DNA from: Dendrocalamus latiflorus
Taxonomy: Eukaryota; Streptophyta; Magnoliopsida; Poales; Poaceae
Assembly (NCBI GenBank): GCA_017311315.1
Contig: CM029669.1
Location: 20,967,683 to 21,031,682 of the forward strand
Reading direction: 5' to 3'
Length of the DNA: 64,000 nucleotides
Positions 55,418 to 64,000 of the stretch are shown here, piece after piece (within the stretch, counting starts at the first letter, position 1; each line of letters begins with the position of its first letter). Below the pieces are notes generated by a model. The model did no database searches. It saw only the letters and a program-made list of their open reading frames with translations, and was not told the DNA's origin. A program made the translations under genes and the position numbers.

Positions 55418-55774
55418 AGTGGTATCAGAGCTCAGGTGCCTAACATTTTCTTGGACCTCATGGTTGCAGAAGTGGTCAATCCATGTGTGAGGGGGAGATT
55501 GTTAGGAATAGTCCCACATGGATTGTGGAAGAGGAGCAAGCACAACTTATAAGTGTGAGGGAGCCCCCACCCATTGGACTAGTCTTTTGGGGGGAGAAGG
55601 CCCAATACCACTTATAAGATTGTTACTCTGTTGCTCCGTGGGTTTAATTGTGTTCAGCTCATTTAGACCTGTGGCCAGAATATAACACAGAACAGATCTT
55701 GGAAAGGCCTAAATGAGTAGAACTAGAAGTTGTACAGAGAACAAGAATAAATTCCAAGAACTTGCGGAGAATAC

Positions 55775-56040
55775 CTTGGCGAGTAACCCATCAAGGCGAG
55801 CTTGTAGTTGCTATCCTCATGGTCCTTGGGCACGACCTTCTCGTCCACCCAGAGCACGTGCCACTTGCTCTAGTCGACTGCTTCTAGGTACGGTGGCTCC
55901 ACCAGCTTCCTGCGAGACCAAAAACGAGAGATCTATACACGATCCGAGAACCCCCGGGGGAACCAGGAAAGGAGATATATTTGGAGCAGATGCCCAGCCA
56001 AGAACCTGAGGGCCTTGATGAGGGATCCACCGGGGAGGGA
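55775..56040 (-). pseudogene. 6-phosphogluconolactonase fragment (two exon pieces and intron) captured in hAT
   Basis: The upstream piece ends GGSLIKAL(R) with a GTTCTT donor at 56005. The next exon, 55909-55775, starts after TCTCGCAG and reads KLVEPPYLEAVD, then a TAG where Trp is expected, then SKWHVLWVDEKVVPKDHEDS and NYKLA. One base is missing before the DGLLAK-type end and the GTATTC donor. 6-phosphogluconolactonase hydrolyses 6-phosphogluconolactone in the oxidative pentose phosphate pathway. The VDWSKWHVFWVDER block is characteristic. Only about 60 residues remain, with a premature stop and a frameshift, so no enzyme can be made. Retention of the intron shows capture at DNA level, not from mRNA. 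The upstream limit is uncertain because sequence beyond about 56040 no longer aligns to what I recall. Confidence 0.75.
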
Positions 56041-56555
56041 GCCGCGGGGGACGGTGAGGAGTCGATGCCGGCGTGCCGCAGAGGCAGAGCGGAGGCGTGG
56101 TCGTGCACCGCGGTGCCGATGTGCCGAGCTGCCGGCGAAGTGGATGGCCGAAGGCGCCATCGCGGGTCGCCGGCCGTGCGGTGGAGCGGAGGGCCGGAGC
56201 GGCAGATCGGAGAGCCCGGAGGTGACGGCGTGACGCGGTCTGCGGACTACGGTGGCGGCAGAGCGGAGGGCCGGAGCCCGGAGGTGACGCGGTCGGATCT
56301 GCGGTGGCGGCGGAGCGGAGGGCCGGAGGCGCGGTCGACGTCGAGTCGCCAACTAGGGTTAGAGATTGTCGTCGCCGCTCGGGCTCGGGCAGGCAGGAAT
56401 GCTGATGGGGATTGGGGGGGGGGGACCGGGGGTCGGGGGAGCTGGGGCTAGGGGATCGGCAGGCCGTAGGCCATTTCTTCCATGGGCCGCGCACAGGTTG
56501 CATTTTCGCTCGGGCCGGCCAGCAAATTGTGACTACAAACAGTTAATTTGGCCCA

Positions 56556-56557
<2 letters not shown>

Positions 56558-56612
<55 letters not shown>
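56558..56612. repeat. (AT)n microsatellite
   Basis: An AT dinucleotide run of about 52 bp inside the right part of the hAT element. Confidence 0.95.
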
Positions 56613-56614
<2 letters not shown>

Positions 56615-56701
56615 CCTCATATATACTAGATTTTTTGTTAAAAAATTTGGGTGTTCAGCTAAACACCCTTAAACCACTGTAGACCCGCCCCTGATTGTAA
56701 A

Positions 56702-57221
56702 AGGCAGGAGATGAGATTCATGCTATTCAACCGGAGGACAGAGGACAAGGCTACAACCCCTCCTTAGCTTGCAGAGTTCATGCACAAGGGTTTTTGAAGT
56801 ATGAACAGATTGTTCGTCTTTCCTGAATAACCTAAAGCTCTTGGATTTAACAATCCGGTGCATGACGTTCAGTAACTATTACTTTTGACCTGATCCTGGA
56901 TCTCAAGCTTGACAATCTGTATGCAAACTATGAAATATCACGCCCATGTAAAGTTAGTTTTGCGCAATCGAGCCAGCGCACGGGGCGAGTGCCGCGGCTG
57001 GCCGCCGCCTGCCGTTTTCTCGCGGCTTTTTCTCTCCCTCCCGGCAGTCGGCACGGTGCCACGGTGCATCCGCGCTGCGCACCGGCGGCCGCATGGCACG
57101 CGAAGCACAAGCGGACGCAGATGACAACCGCACGCGCGCGCAGCGCACGGGGGAAAAAAGCAAAAGCCGAACCGGAGGAGAGGAAGCGCGAAGAAGAGGG
57201 AGGAAAAAGAGCTGCCACGCA
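56702..57221. other. Intergenic, GC-rich from 56940
   Basis: No gene was recognised. Arg-rich overlapping frames at 56928-57332 lack any domain. It may include the unresolved 5' part of the first Helitron of the pair. Confidence 0.35.
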
Positions 57222-57637
57222 ATATAACAACCTATTACGCCCCGCGGAAACGGGGAGGGCTCCCACGTCGCCCCTGCCCTCGCTCCGCCCGCTGCGTGGC
57301 CGAGCGAATCTTCCTACGGTCGGGCAAGACATTTTGCGAAAAAGCCCTACGTTTTTCCGAAATTACGTAAAGGTCCTCGGTTATCGCGAAAAGGTCCCTG
57401 CCAGTTTTTTTAGCCCCTCCACTTTGCAGGATAGCGCCCCGCGGTTTTCTAAATTACGCACGGGTCCTCGTTTGTTTACGTACAGGTCCTCGGTTTTTTA
57501 CGAAAAAAAACCCTTTAGCTTTTTCGGAAATACGCATATACCCTCGATTTTTTTGAAAAACTCCTCACGAATTCTCGCCTCTTTTACTTCGGTGCACACG
57601 GTGGCTGGCGCGCGTCGCGCCGCGCCTATGAGGCTAG
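57222..57637 (+). mobile_element. Non-autonomous Helitron (copy 2)
   Basis: The 3' end is the hairpin GGCGCG-CGT-CGCGCC (57606-57620), then GCGCCTATGAGG and CTAG at 57634-57637, followed by T. The body matches copies 1 and 3 through AGGGCTCCCACGTCGCCC, TTACGTAAAGGTCCTCGG and CTCTTTTACTTCGGTGCACA. The 5' end is not sharp: the alignment to copy 3 fades near AACAACCTATTACGC at about 57226. Confidence 0.65.
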
Positions 57638-58079
57638 TCACTCCCTATTATGCCTCACGGATTCCCCGCGCGGAGAGGGCTCCCACGTCGCCCGCGCGCG
57701 CTCCGGCCGGCGCGTGGCGCGGGAATTTGCGTACGGTCGGCCGACCTTTTTTTGCAAAAAAAAGTCCCTACGTGATTTGGTAATTACGTTTAGGTCCCCG
57801 GTTTTCAAAAAAGGCCCCTGAATTCTTACGAAAAAGCCCCTATGCACTTTTTTCTGGATAAGGACCCGCGGTTTTCTGTAATTACAAACAGGCCCTTATT
57901 TCTTCCGAAAAGGCCCCCAGTTTTTTTTTGCAAAAAACCCCTGAACTCTCCTTTATTGCGAAAAGACCCTCGATTTTTTGCGAAAAAACCTACGCTTTCT
58001 TTTTCTAGCGAATTTTCGTCTCTTTTACTTCGGTCCACACGGTGGCTGGCGTGGCGTTGCGCCACGCCTACATGGCTAG
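57638..58079 (+). mobile_element. Non-autonomous Helitron (copy 3), abutting copy 2
   Basis: It begins TCACTCCCTATTATGCC directly after the CTAG of copy 2. It ends with a perfect 9-bp hairpin (GGCGTGGCG-TTG-CGCCACGCC at about 58048-58068), TACATGG and CTAG at 58076-58079, followed by T. The body carries the family's repeating phrases (TTACG(T)TTAGGTCC, CGAAAAGGCCC, GCGAAAAGACCCTCG). No RepHel. Confidence 0.75.
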
Positions 58080-58134
58080 TAAAATCTATCTCTAGACACA
58101 CTGGAGGAACAGCAGCAACAACAAACAACGCTAG

Positions 58135-58405
58135 TTAGGCTCCTCTTGGTTGGGCTGAAAAATAGTGGTTTATGGCTGAAATTGTACTGTAATTAGTTGA
58201 AATTACATTGTAGCTAAAAGTGGTTTATTTGACGTAATTAAATTAAAAAAATTAAAATAGAAAAAATTTGTTAGCTCATCACAGGCAACGTAAATGAATA
58301 CGGAAAAAAAACCAGCAACAAAGCTCAAAAAAGTTAAAAGCTTAAAAAAAATAAAATTTATAAATAGTAAAAAATGAACTAAAAGTTAGAAATTTAAGCT
58401 GAGAC
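58135..58405 (+). mobile_element. MITE family M1, copy d
   Basis: It begins after TTA at 58135-58137 with GGCTCCTCTTGGTTGGGCTG and contains GTGGTTTATTTGACGTAATT. The right end is diverged and its target duplication is uncertain. Confidence 0.7.
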
Positions 58406-58768
58406 GATGAAGTTGTTAGAACGGACCGGCTTGCGTGCGGACGAGAGGGATCGTTGGCGCTGACGTGCAGTGCGGCAGTGCGCCTCGTGCGTGTGCCTTC
58501 CATCCCCACCGAAGGGCCGCCCTGGAACAAGCCTGCGGCTACGCGCACACGTGCTTTGCACCAGAGTCGGCGCTTCTATTCCACTGACAGGTGGGTCCGC
58601 TTTTTCGTCTACAGAAAAAAGGTTTAAAAAGTTGTGGAACCTCAAACATGCTTGAATTAGGGTAGGGTCTTAAGAGATTGTTGTGCTACACGCTCAGCCC
58701 TGCTTGCTTGGAAAGTGTCTTGAAACCGAGACATTTGCTTATCTGGTAAGTTCTGGTCTTTTGCGACT
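58406..58768. other. Intergenic DNA, no gene seen
   Basis: Mixed composition. Open frames on both strands over 58394-58655 are mutually antisense and show no known domain. Confidence 0.35.
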
Positions 58769-59080
58769 TTAGAGCAAGTACAACAATGGTCTTATAGCCA
58801 AGCTAGTCAGCATTTTTGCTGATGTGGAGGAGAGAAGAGAGGAGAGAGAGGAGAGCTTGGCTCTCATGCAAGCAACAAGCTGCACACGGGAGCCTATGCA
58901 GTGGTGGGTCCAGATAATAAATGTATGTGAGGAGGAGTAGGAAAGAGAATGTGAGACATGATACCACATAATAATAAAAAAATCTTTTGTAGACAAATAG
59001 AAGACAGATTATTGTATAACTTGGCTCTTATAACTTGACTTATAGCCAAACACTTGGCTCTATTATTGGACTTGCTCTTA
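58769..59080. mobile_element. Tourist-like MITE with TTA target duplication
   Basis: The body is 58772-59077, with ends GAGCAAGTACAACAATGGTC and TATTGGACTTGCTC. TTA flanks at 58769-58771 and 59078-59080. It contains a GA-rich stretch (GGAGAGAAGAGAGGAGAGA). It is related in its ends to the MITE at 49189-49532. Confidence 0.9.
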
Positions 59081-59104
59081 TAAGAAACAAGATTGCATTG
59101 AAAT

Positions 59105-59825
59105 GACGAGTCCTGAGATGGCAGTATTTTTGTCGCCTCCGAGCAAAAGGCGCTGGCACCATTAATTGATTTCCGTTTCTATGCAACAGACCTTTTCTGT
59201 TTTCAACGTGACCATGCAAAGGGCATTTTTCATTGACTATACGGCTCACGCATGAGTTGCTCCAGATACTTAAAACACGGGTAGGTTTTTTTTGAATTGT
59301 AGTTTATAGTTTAAAATTTTAAATTTTTGCTATTCGTAAGAGACAATACGTAAAAAAAATTATATATGATTTTGATCAGTATAACTGAATTCATCACACT
59401 TTTTACTGACATTGTCTTAAAATAATATATCATTTAAAAGCTAGTTACTATAACATAAACTATAAACTATAAATGAAAAAAAAGACTGAGTCACATCATG
59501 TAGCGATCCTGAGGATGGAGGGAGCCCAGATGACGATATGGCACCATTGACTGAACTTTTGTTTCTAATCAATGGAAACCTTTTTCGTTTCAACATGACC
59601 GTGTAGAGGGCACGATCCATTGACTATACAGCTCACGCATGGATTGCTCTAGATGCATGCCACTCCGTAGAGTGATCACGAGGATGCAGGTAGCCTTGAT
59701 GACGGTATGCCACCATTCACTAAACTTCCGTTTCTACTCAACGAAAATCTTTTCCGTTTCAATACGATCGTGCGAATGACGCGGTTCATCGAATTTACAG
59801 CTCAGACATGGGTTGCACTATGTTA
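59105..59825. repeat. Three diverged copies of a 155-170 bp repeat
   Basis: Copies lie at about 59105-59273, 59500-59657 and 59670-59822. Each runs through a GATG(A)CG(G)TAT phrase, CACCATT, TTCCGTTTCTA, CTTTTCCGTTTCAA, CGATCGTG or GACCGTG, CATTGACTATACAGCTCA and GCATGGATTGCTC. The first copy is separated from the others by an AT-rich MITE-like segment at 59280-59490. No coding potential. Confidence 0.75.
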
Positions 59826-61034
59826 CACCCTACTATCTCTTTTTATGAGTAGCAACTTTTGAATTAGATCAGAATTTATGAGATATGATACGAACTTACA
59901 AGATATTAAGAACAGAGAAGATAATCCCATAGAGAGAACCAAAATAACGACATTAATGCAAACACGACAAGAGAAAAAATTCGGTAAAGCCAATAAAAAA
60001 TTTCTTAAGTATAATCTTAAAAGAGTATAATGGATTGTCACTCAATTACAACCCTTTTAGATATTTTAGGACTCTCAGATACTTTCTCTGTACACAAATG
60101 TAGGTTGATGTGAGTTCCGTGCTTTTAAACTTTTCAAGTTTTGAACATTAATATATGTTAAAGTATATAGATTGACTACATGAGAAAAATACCATTGGAT
60201 TTACCTTTCAAAATTATTTCACAATATATATTTTATTATTTTTGCTAGTATATTATGATAATAAATCATAGTCAAAGTCTTGTATTAGAGACCGTAAAAG
60301 TAAAAAATGACATACATTTGTGGACTAAGGGAGTACTTGCCATATACAAGAATCTAGTGTTAAAAAAAATATCCTTAACCCCTATTCTCATGCACCCTCT
60401 ACTTTGGATGAGTATATTTGATTGCTTGGTTACTTGTTTCCTCTCCATTATCACCCTTCGGTTTATATAGTCCTTCCTAGCCATTTTTCACTTTAGAATA
60501 GGAATCCTAATCTAAATAGGAGTAGGAGTTTTAATCCTACTAGGATTCATCTAGGATTTTTATAACACATATTTTTAAATCCTAAAGGACTAGGCGTGCT
60601 CAGTTTGATGATGACTTATAGCTTTTTTTTTACTATAGTTGGCTTATTTTTTTATTGTAGTTAATGGAGGCTTATTTAGCATAATTAAATTTAAAAACAG
60701 AAAAAACAGATTAGCCCATCACAAACAATACGAAGAAATACAAGAAAAAAGACAAAAAGCCCAAAACAAAACAAAAAACCAGAAAAAGATAAAATTAAGA
60801 AATAATAAATTAAACAGTTTTGCTATTGCACAGACGACTAAATTTTTTTATCTTCCAGTCACTTGAAATTGCACTCTCAATCAACTGAAGTTGCAACCTC
60901 TCTCCAAAAAACACATGCAACTTTAGGTGATTCAGAGTGCAACTTCAGGTGACTGAAAGATAAAAAAATTTAATCACCTGTGCAATAGTCACACCCTAAA
61001 TTTAAAACAAGAAATTAAAAACTGAAATTTTGTC
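59826..61034. other. AT-rich intergenic DNA
   Basis: No gene supported. It contains a partial M1-like MITE at about 60604-60810. At 60840-60990 lies an imperfect inverted repeat around the phrase CAACTTCAGGTGACTGAAAGATAAAAAAATTT and its inverse TTTTTTTATCTTCCAGTCAC. Confidence 0.4.
60604..60812 (+). mobile_element. MITE family M1, partial copy e
   Basis: It shares GGCTTATTTAGCATAATTAAATTTAAAAACAG-type text (shown here in part) and AGCCCATCACAAACAATACG with the other M1 copies. The ends are eroded. Confidence 0.55.
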
Positions 61035-61300
61035 TTAGCTTCAGCTTCTGGCTTATTTTTTACTATTCATAAATTTCATTTTTTTTCTGAACTTTTGGTT
61101 TTTTGAGTTTTTTTGCCGGTTCTTTTTTTCCATATTCGTTTGCGTTGTCCGTGATGAGCTAGCATATTTTTTTTCTATTTTTAAAATTTTTAAATTTAAT
61201 TACGCTAAATAAGCCACCTTCAGCTACAGTGAAAATTCAGTCGCTACAGTACAATTTTAGCCATAAACTACAGCTTTTCAGCCCAACCGAGCGGGACCTA
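61035..61300 (-). mobile_element. MITE family M1, copy f
   Basis: It runs from TTAGCTTCAGCTTCTGGCTT to CAGCCCAACCGAGCGGGACC. It holds the family core (TTTTTTGCCGGTTCTTTTTT, GATGAGCTAGCATATTTTTT). It lies about 360 bp upstream of the ATG at 61658, in that gene's promoter region. Confidence 0.75.
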
Positions 61301-61657
61301 AAACGTAGGGTTGCCCTAACTGAACATTCCTGATACACGGCGCCGGGAATGGCCGGAAGGGAGCCCTGGTCCCACTTGTCATTGTCACTGCTGCGAAGCC
61401 CTTTTCCACCGAACGCAGGTGCGGGGAGCGTGACTCGTGCTGCCGAGCCCTTCAAAAATATTGCCACGCAGAGAGAATCCCAATGCGGCTCCACTCCATC
61501 ATCTCTCCCCACCACGCCCACCTCCCCCTGCCCCCCTCCTCCCAAAATCTCTCGTCTTTGATTCAAAAACAATCTCTGCCTGGCACATAAACAACGCGAA
61601 GGGCCGTCTCCGCTTCGTCTCCTTGTCCCCCGATAAACCCCCAAGAAAGCCGCCCCC

Positions 61658-62067
61658 ATGGCGTCGCCCGGTGCAGCCGCGGCGGTGGCCGCCGGAGGGG
61701 ACAGGGGCGAGAAGAGCAGGGACATGAGGCTGACCATACAGGAGGCGGCTAAGAAGCTGTCCCTGTGGCACAACGCCACGTTCCGCCCCATCCTCACCCA
61801 CGACGACCTCGAGCCCATCCTCGCCGCGGCCGGCTTCGTCGCGCTGCCGCCGCCGGAGCCGCCCAGGGACCAGGAGGGGGCGGCGGTGGCGTGGAGGGAG
61901 TACGCGTTCCTGGGCGTCGGCAATGCGGTGGCGGGGTGCGTGGGCCCGCGGCCGCGCCTGCCGTACCCGCGCGTGGACGCGCTGCACCTCCGCACGTACC
62001 AGGCGTTCCTCGGCGCCGTCGAGGTCTACCTCGGCGCCCTCCGCGTGCCCAACCTCTTCCACGTCAG
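61658..62067 (+). CDS. First exon of a conserved plant gene of unknown function (partial)
   Basis: ATG at 61658 opens MASPGAAAAVAAGGDRGEK, an Ala/Gly-rich low-complexity start. A well-structured region follows: RLTIQEAAKKLSLWHNATFR, PILTHDDLEPILAAAGFVAL, a Pro-rich PPPEPPRD loop, WREYAFLGV, then RLPYPRVDALHLRTYQAF, AVEVYLG and VPNLFHVR. The exon ends at 62067 with the donor CAG|GTTCGTT after 136 codons plus two bases. The very high GC and codon regularity up to the donor, and the abrupt drop after it, support the exon end. No later exon was recognised before 64000, so the rest lies in a long intron's far side, probably outside the window. The block looks like a conserved plant domain, but I cannot name it. 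No signal peptide is evident. Confidence 0.75.
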
Positions 62068-64000
62068 GTTCGTTCCTTCGTTCGTTGTACTTGTGCGCTT
62101 CTGTTCCATTATTTTGTTCGCTTCTTGTTCCGGATAGGCAGCCGTCAGGTTTGTTGCCAACTTTACCCTGCAGCTGTTGCACGCTTCGCTTGCACCATAC
62201 ATCACATTGTTACTTCTTTTTCACAGCATTGGAATCCTCTAGGAATTTTACCCATAGCTGTCAGTAATTTTTTCTACTATTTTATAGATATTCTGTGGAA
62301 TTCCTGCGTTCGAAATTCAGAATATAGGGGCTTAGCGCGGCTTGTGCAACCTAAAGTAGGGTTTTGCACTTTTACTAGTATACCTAATTGGGTGAAATGT
62401 TTAGTGTTTGATTTTTGAATTGATAAGGGGATGGGAAAGATTAGGTAAACGATAATCATGTTAGGTTTGGCTCCGACGCTTTTTGGTAGCTAGCTCATTG
62501 GCGCAGTGGTCGGCGTGTGGCTGGCGTTTGCCAAAATTGACTAGCAAAGCACGATCTTTTTTTCCAGATATTAGTTTGTGAGTTGTGGTTAGATGGTGTG
62601 TTTGGTTTGTCATATCGAACTCGCTGCTGGTTCGTTCTTACCCACGGAGATCGAGTCCGGTGTCACCAAGGGCGGAGCCAGCCTCGGGCCCACCCCATTG
62701 GAAAGCCTATCGGAAAGAAAGATATTAGGGTTTTCATTGTTGATGCTACAGTAATTAATAAGGATTTTTTTGTTGGGTCTCGGGCCATTGCCTCGGCGGC
62801 CTAAGGCCCAGCTCCGCCCCTAGGTGTCACTGCTAGTTCTCCACGTTGTTTTTCGAGCCTTGTGAATGTCGAGGATACATATTGCATGATAATTGAAATG
62901 TTACAGTCATGTTCTTAACAGTTGATAGTGGCTTCATTGTTGTCTTTGTTACTCTGCTCATAGTCATGACAAATATCTGTCAAGTAAAGTGTTAAAGTAT
63001 GATTCGATTTCATAGCTGTGTATGTGTCAGACGTGGCACATCCACACATGCACCGACTGGCGCTAGATGTAGCGTCGAGTGACGTATCTGACTCTGACTC
63101 GGTTTTCTTCTCCATTCAAGACTCTTATTATATAAGCTCTTATTATCTAGCTTATATATGTATCATCGTAGTAGCACGGTTAGATGTGTCGAAGTTCCCC
63201 GTTTACAGTTCAACAGCTATTTTGGGAATTTCCCAAATTTTGATTTCTAAAAGGAATAAAAAGCGGAGAGAGGAGGTGTTTAGCAGGACCCATGTGTCAT
63301 AGGGAATAACAAGGGATAAGGCCTGGAGGTTGTTGACTTCGGTGTTCGCCTCCGATGGCTTGGTCACATTCTGGTGCTGAACGTGGGGATTGATCCGATA
63401 CACATGCAATTCGCTTGCGTTTTCGGCGATGGTCGTTTAGCAGTGCCGCCAGGCTCCACTCCTTATTCCAGGTGCTTGCACATCTCTTCTTCACAGCTGA
63501 GAACTTCCTCCTACCATCTTCCCATTCCATTGATTGCTTTGTTTTTATGATCCGTTTGGATTTGGGCTACCAGGGGGTCATCGATGTACTAGTGGACAAC
63601 GACGACAACAATCCGGCTCCCTCCTACAACATGTAGGCTCTCTCCTTGGGTCTTCAGCAGACAACAGAGTTTGGGAGGCTGGATCTCTATTGCAGGAACT
63701 CTGGAGCCTTGCTGGTTTCCAGCTACTCCTCCAGTGTGGTGAGTAATAGTCGGTGGTGCTTGAGGTCACAGCCTCATTTGGCTATGAATTGGTGGTGACT
63801 GCAGTCTCAATTTGGCTGCAATTTGGTGCTTGTTCTTCTGTTCATGTGCCTGGCCCGTGCCGTTTCAGAGGTACCTTGTGCGGCGTTACTTGAACCTCAA
63901 CTTCACAATTGGTTATGCTGCTGATTGTGGAGGACGGTATTGTATCTCCGTGAACCACACCGACGACACTGCGGTATTGCGGTGGCGATAGGTTTTTTAG
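62068..64000 (+). other. Probable intron of the 61658 gene and downstream sequence
   Basis: Mostly non-coding, with a hAT MITE at 62667-62822. Short frames (63415-63636, 63534-63746) overlap in the text GACAACGACGACAACAATCC without a recognisable domain. CAG acceptors near 63866 and elsewhere are possible, but no exon could be linked in frame with confidence. Confidence 0.35.
62659..62830. mobile_element. hAT-type MITE with 8-bp target duplication GGTGTCAC
   Basis: The body is 62667-62822 (156 bp). Its ends are CAAGGGCGGAGCCAG and CAGCTCCGCCCCTA, imperfect inverse copies. GGTGTCAC lies at 62659-62666 and 62823-62830. The internal GGGCC/GGCCC words are arranged symmetrically. It sits in the presumed intron of the 61658 gene. 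Confidence 0.88.

Larger units (their letters stand above)
53209..55692 (+). mobile_element. Chimeric Copia-type retrotransposon with gag only, nested in the hAT element
   Basis: 5' LTR 53214-53817 and 3' LTR 55500-55687 start TGTTAGG(G/A)ATAGTC and end TAACA. CAGAA flanks the whole at 53209-53213 and 55688-55692. The 5' LTR contains a 413-bp MITE plus its 3-bp duplication, and without these it is 188 bp, exactly the 3' LTR length. A PBS-like AGTATCAGAGC follows the 5' LTR and a PPT-like GTGAGGGGGAGAT precedes the 3' LTR. Inside are gag (53855-54766) and then a second, unrelated LTR (54792-55417) with its own PPT on the left and PBS on the right. No pol genes are present. Confidence 0.85.
52816..56701. 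mobile_element. Non-autonomous hAT element carrying a host gene fragment (Pack-hAT-like)
   Basis: The outer ends are CAGTGGCGAACGCAGG (from 52824) and the inverse of CAGGGGCGGGTCTACAG (ending 56693). ATTGTAAA flanks it exactly at 52816-52823 and 56694-56701, an 8-bp hAT-type duplication. The subterminal GTGTTCGAAATTG and GTGTTTAGCTGAACACCC phrases are also inverted. No transposase is present. The cargo on the minus strand includes a two-exon piece of 6-phosphogluconolactonase with its intron (55775-56040). The element was later enlarged by a Copia-type insertion at 53214-55687 and contains an (AT)n run at 56560-56610. The pre-insertion length is about 1.4 kb. Confidence 0.75.

Noticed and set aside
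55817..56503. 228-codon minus-strand frame around the 6-phosphogluconolactonase piece
   Set aside because: The frame does not follow the conserved exon reading and runs through intron and GC-rich cargo. The fragment itself is annotated as a pseudogene.

Overview
The window is nuclear DNA of a flowering plant, almost certainly a grass (Poaceae). It has intron-containing and very GC-rich genes, many Tourist-like (PIF/Harbinger) MITEs with TTA/TAA target sites, hAT, MULE and Helitron insertions, and LTR retrotransposons of typical grass type. No bacterial-style operons, tRNA or rRNA genes were seen. The species cannot be fixed from sequence alone.

Host genes are sparse and mostly on the minus strand. 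Confident genes are a 169-aa plant-specific protein (14401-14910), a 145-aa protein sharing its YDSxSYAxNFDxG motif (20719-21156), a three-exon plant intracellular Ras-group LRR protein (PIRL, 24849-26958), and an intronless PPR-DYW organelle RNA-editing protein (47097-49073). The first exon of an unnamed conserved plant gene lies at 61658-62067 on the plus strand. Broken gene pieces are a 3' fragment of aminoacylase-1 (50406-52285), a 6-phosphogluconolactonase fragment (55775-56040) carried inside a transposon, a possible GRF-like exon (7605-7925) beside a retrotransposon LTR, and two exon-like pieces (31401-31577 and 46417-46522) that look like the two ends of one small coiled-coil gene separated by about 15 kb of transposons.

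Most of the window is nested mobile DNA. From left to right it holds: a retrotransposon-like region with a 12-15 bp minisatellite (1-1130); a 4.65-kb solo LTR with target duplication CCCCT (2937-7589); a hAT-like element with a MULE inserted into its own terminal repeat (15803-17347); a Helitron (19750-20172); a small MULE (21467-22027); a 10.2-kb LTR retrotransposon (33925-44158) whose interior is almost wholly tandem repeats; a hAT element (52824-56693) that carries a gene fragment and was invaded by a chimeric Copia-type element, which itself holds two MITEs; and a head-to-tail pair of Helitrons (57222-58079).

The most unusual object is the 33925-44158 element. It has two 296-bp LTRs differing at about five positions, target duplication ATGAT, a primer-binding-like site, no recognisable gag or pol, and at least five different tandem arrays with units of 72, 60, about 52, 97, and 58+80 bp. 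It appears to be a young, non-autonomous LARD-like retrotransposon built from satellites.
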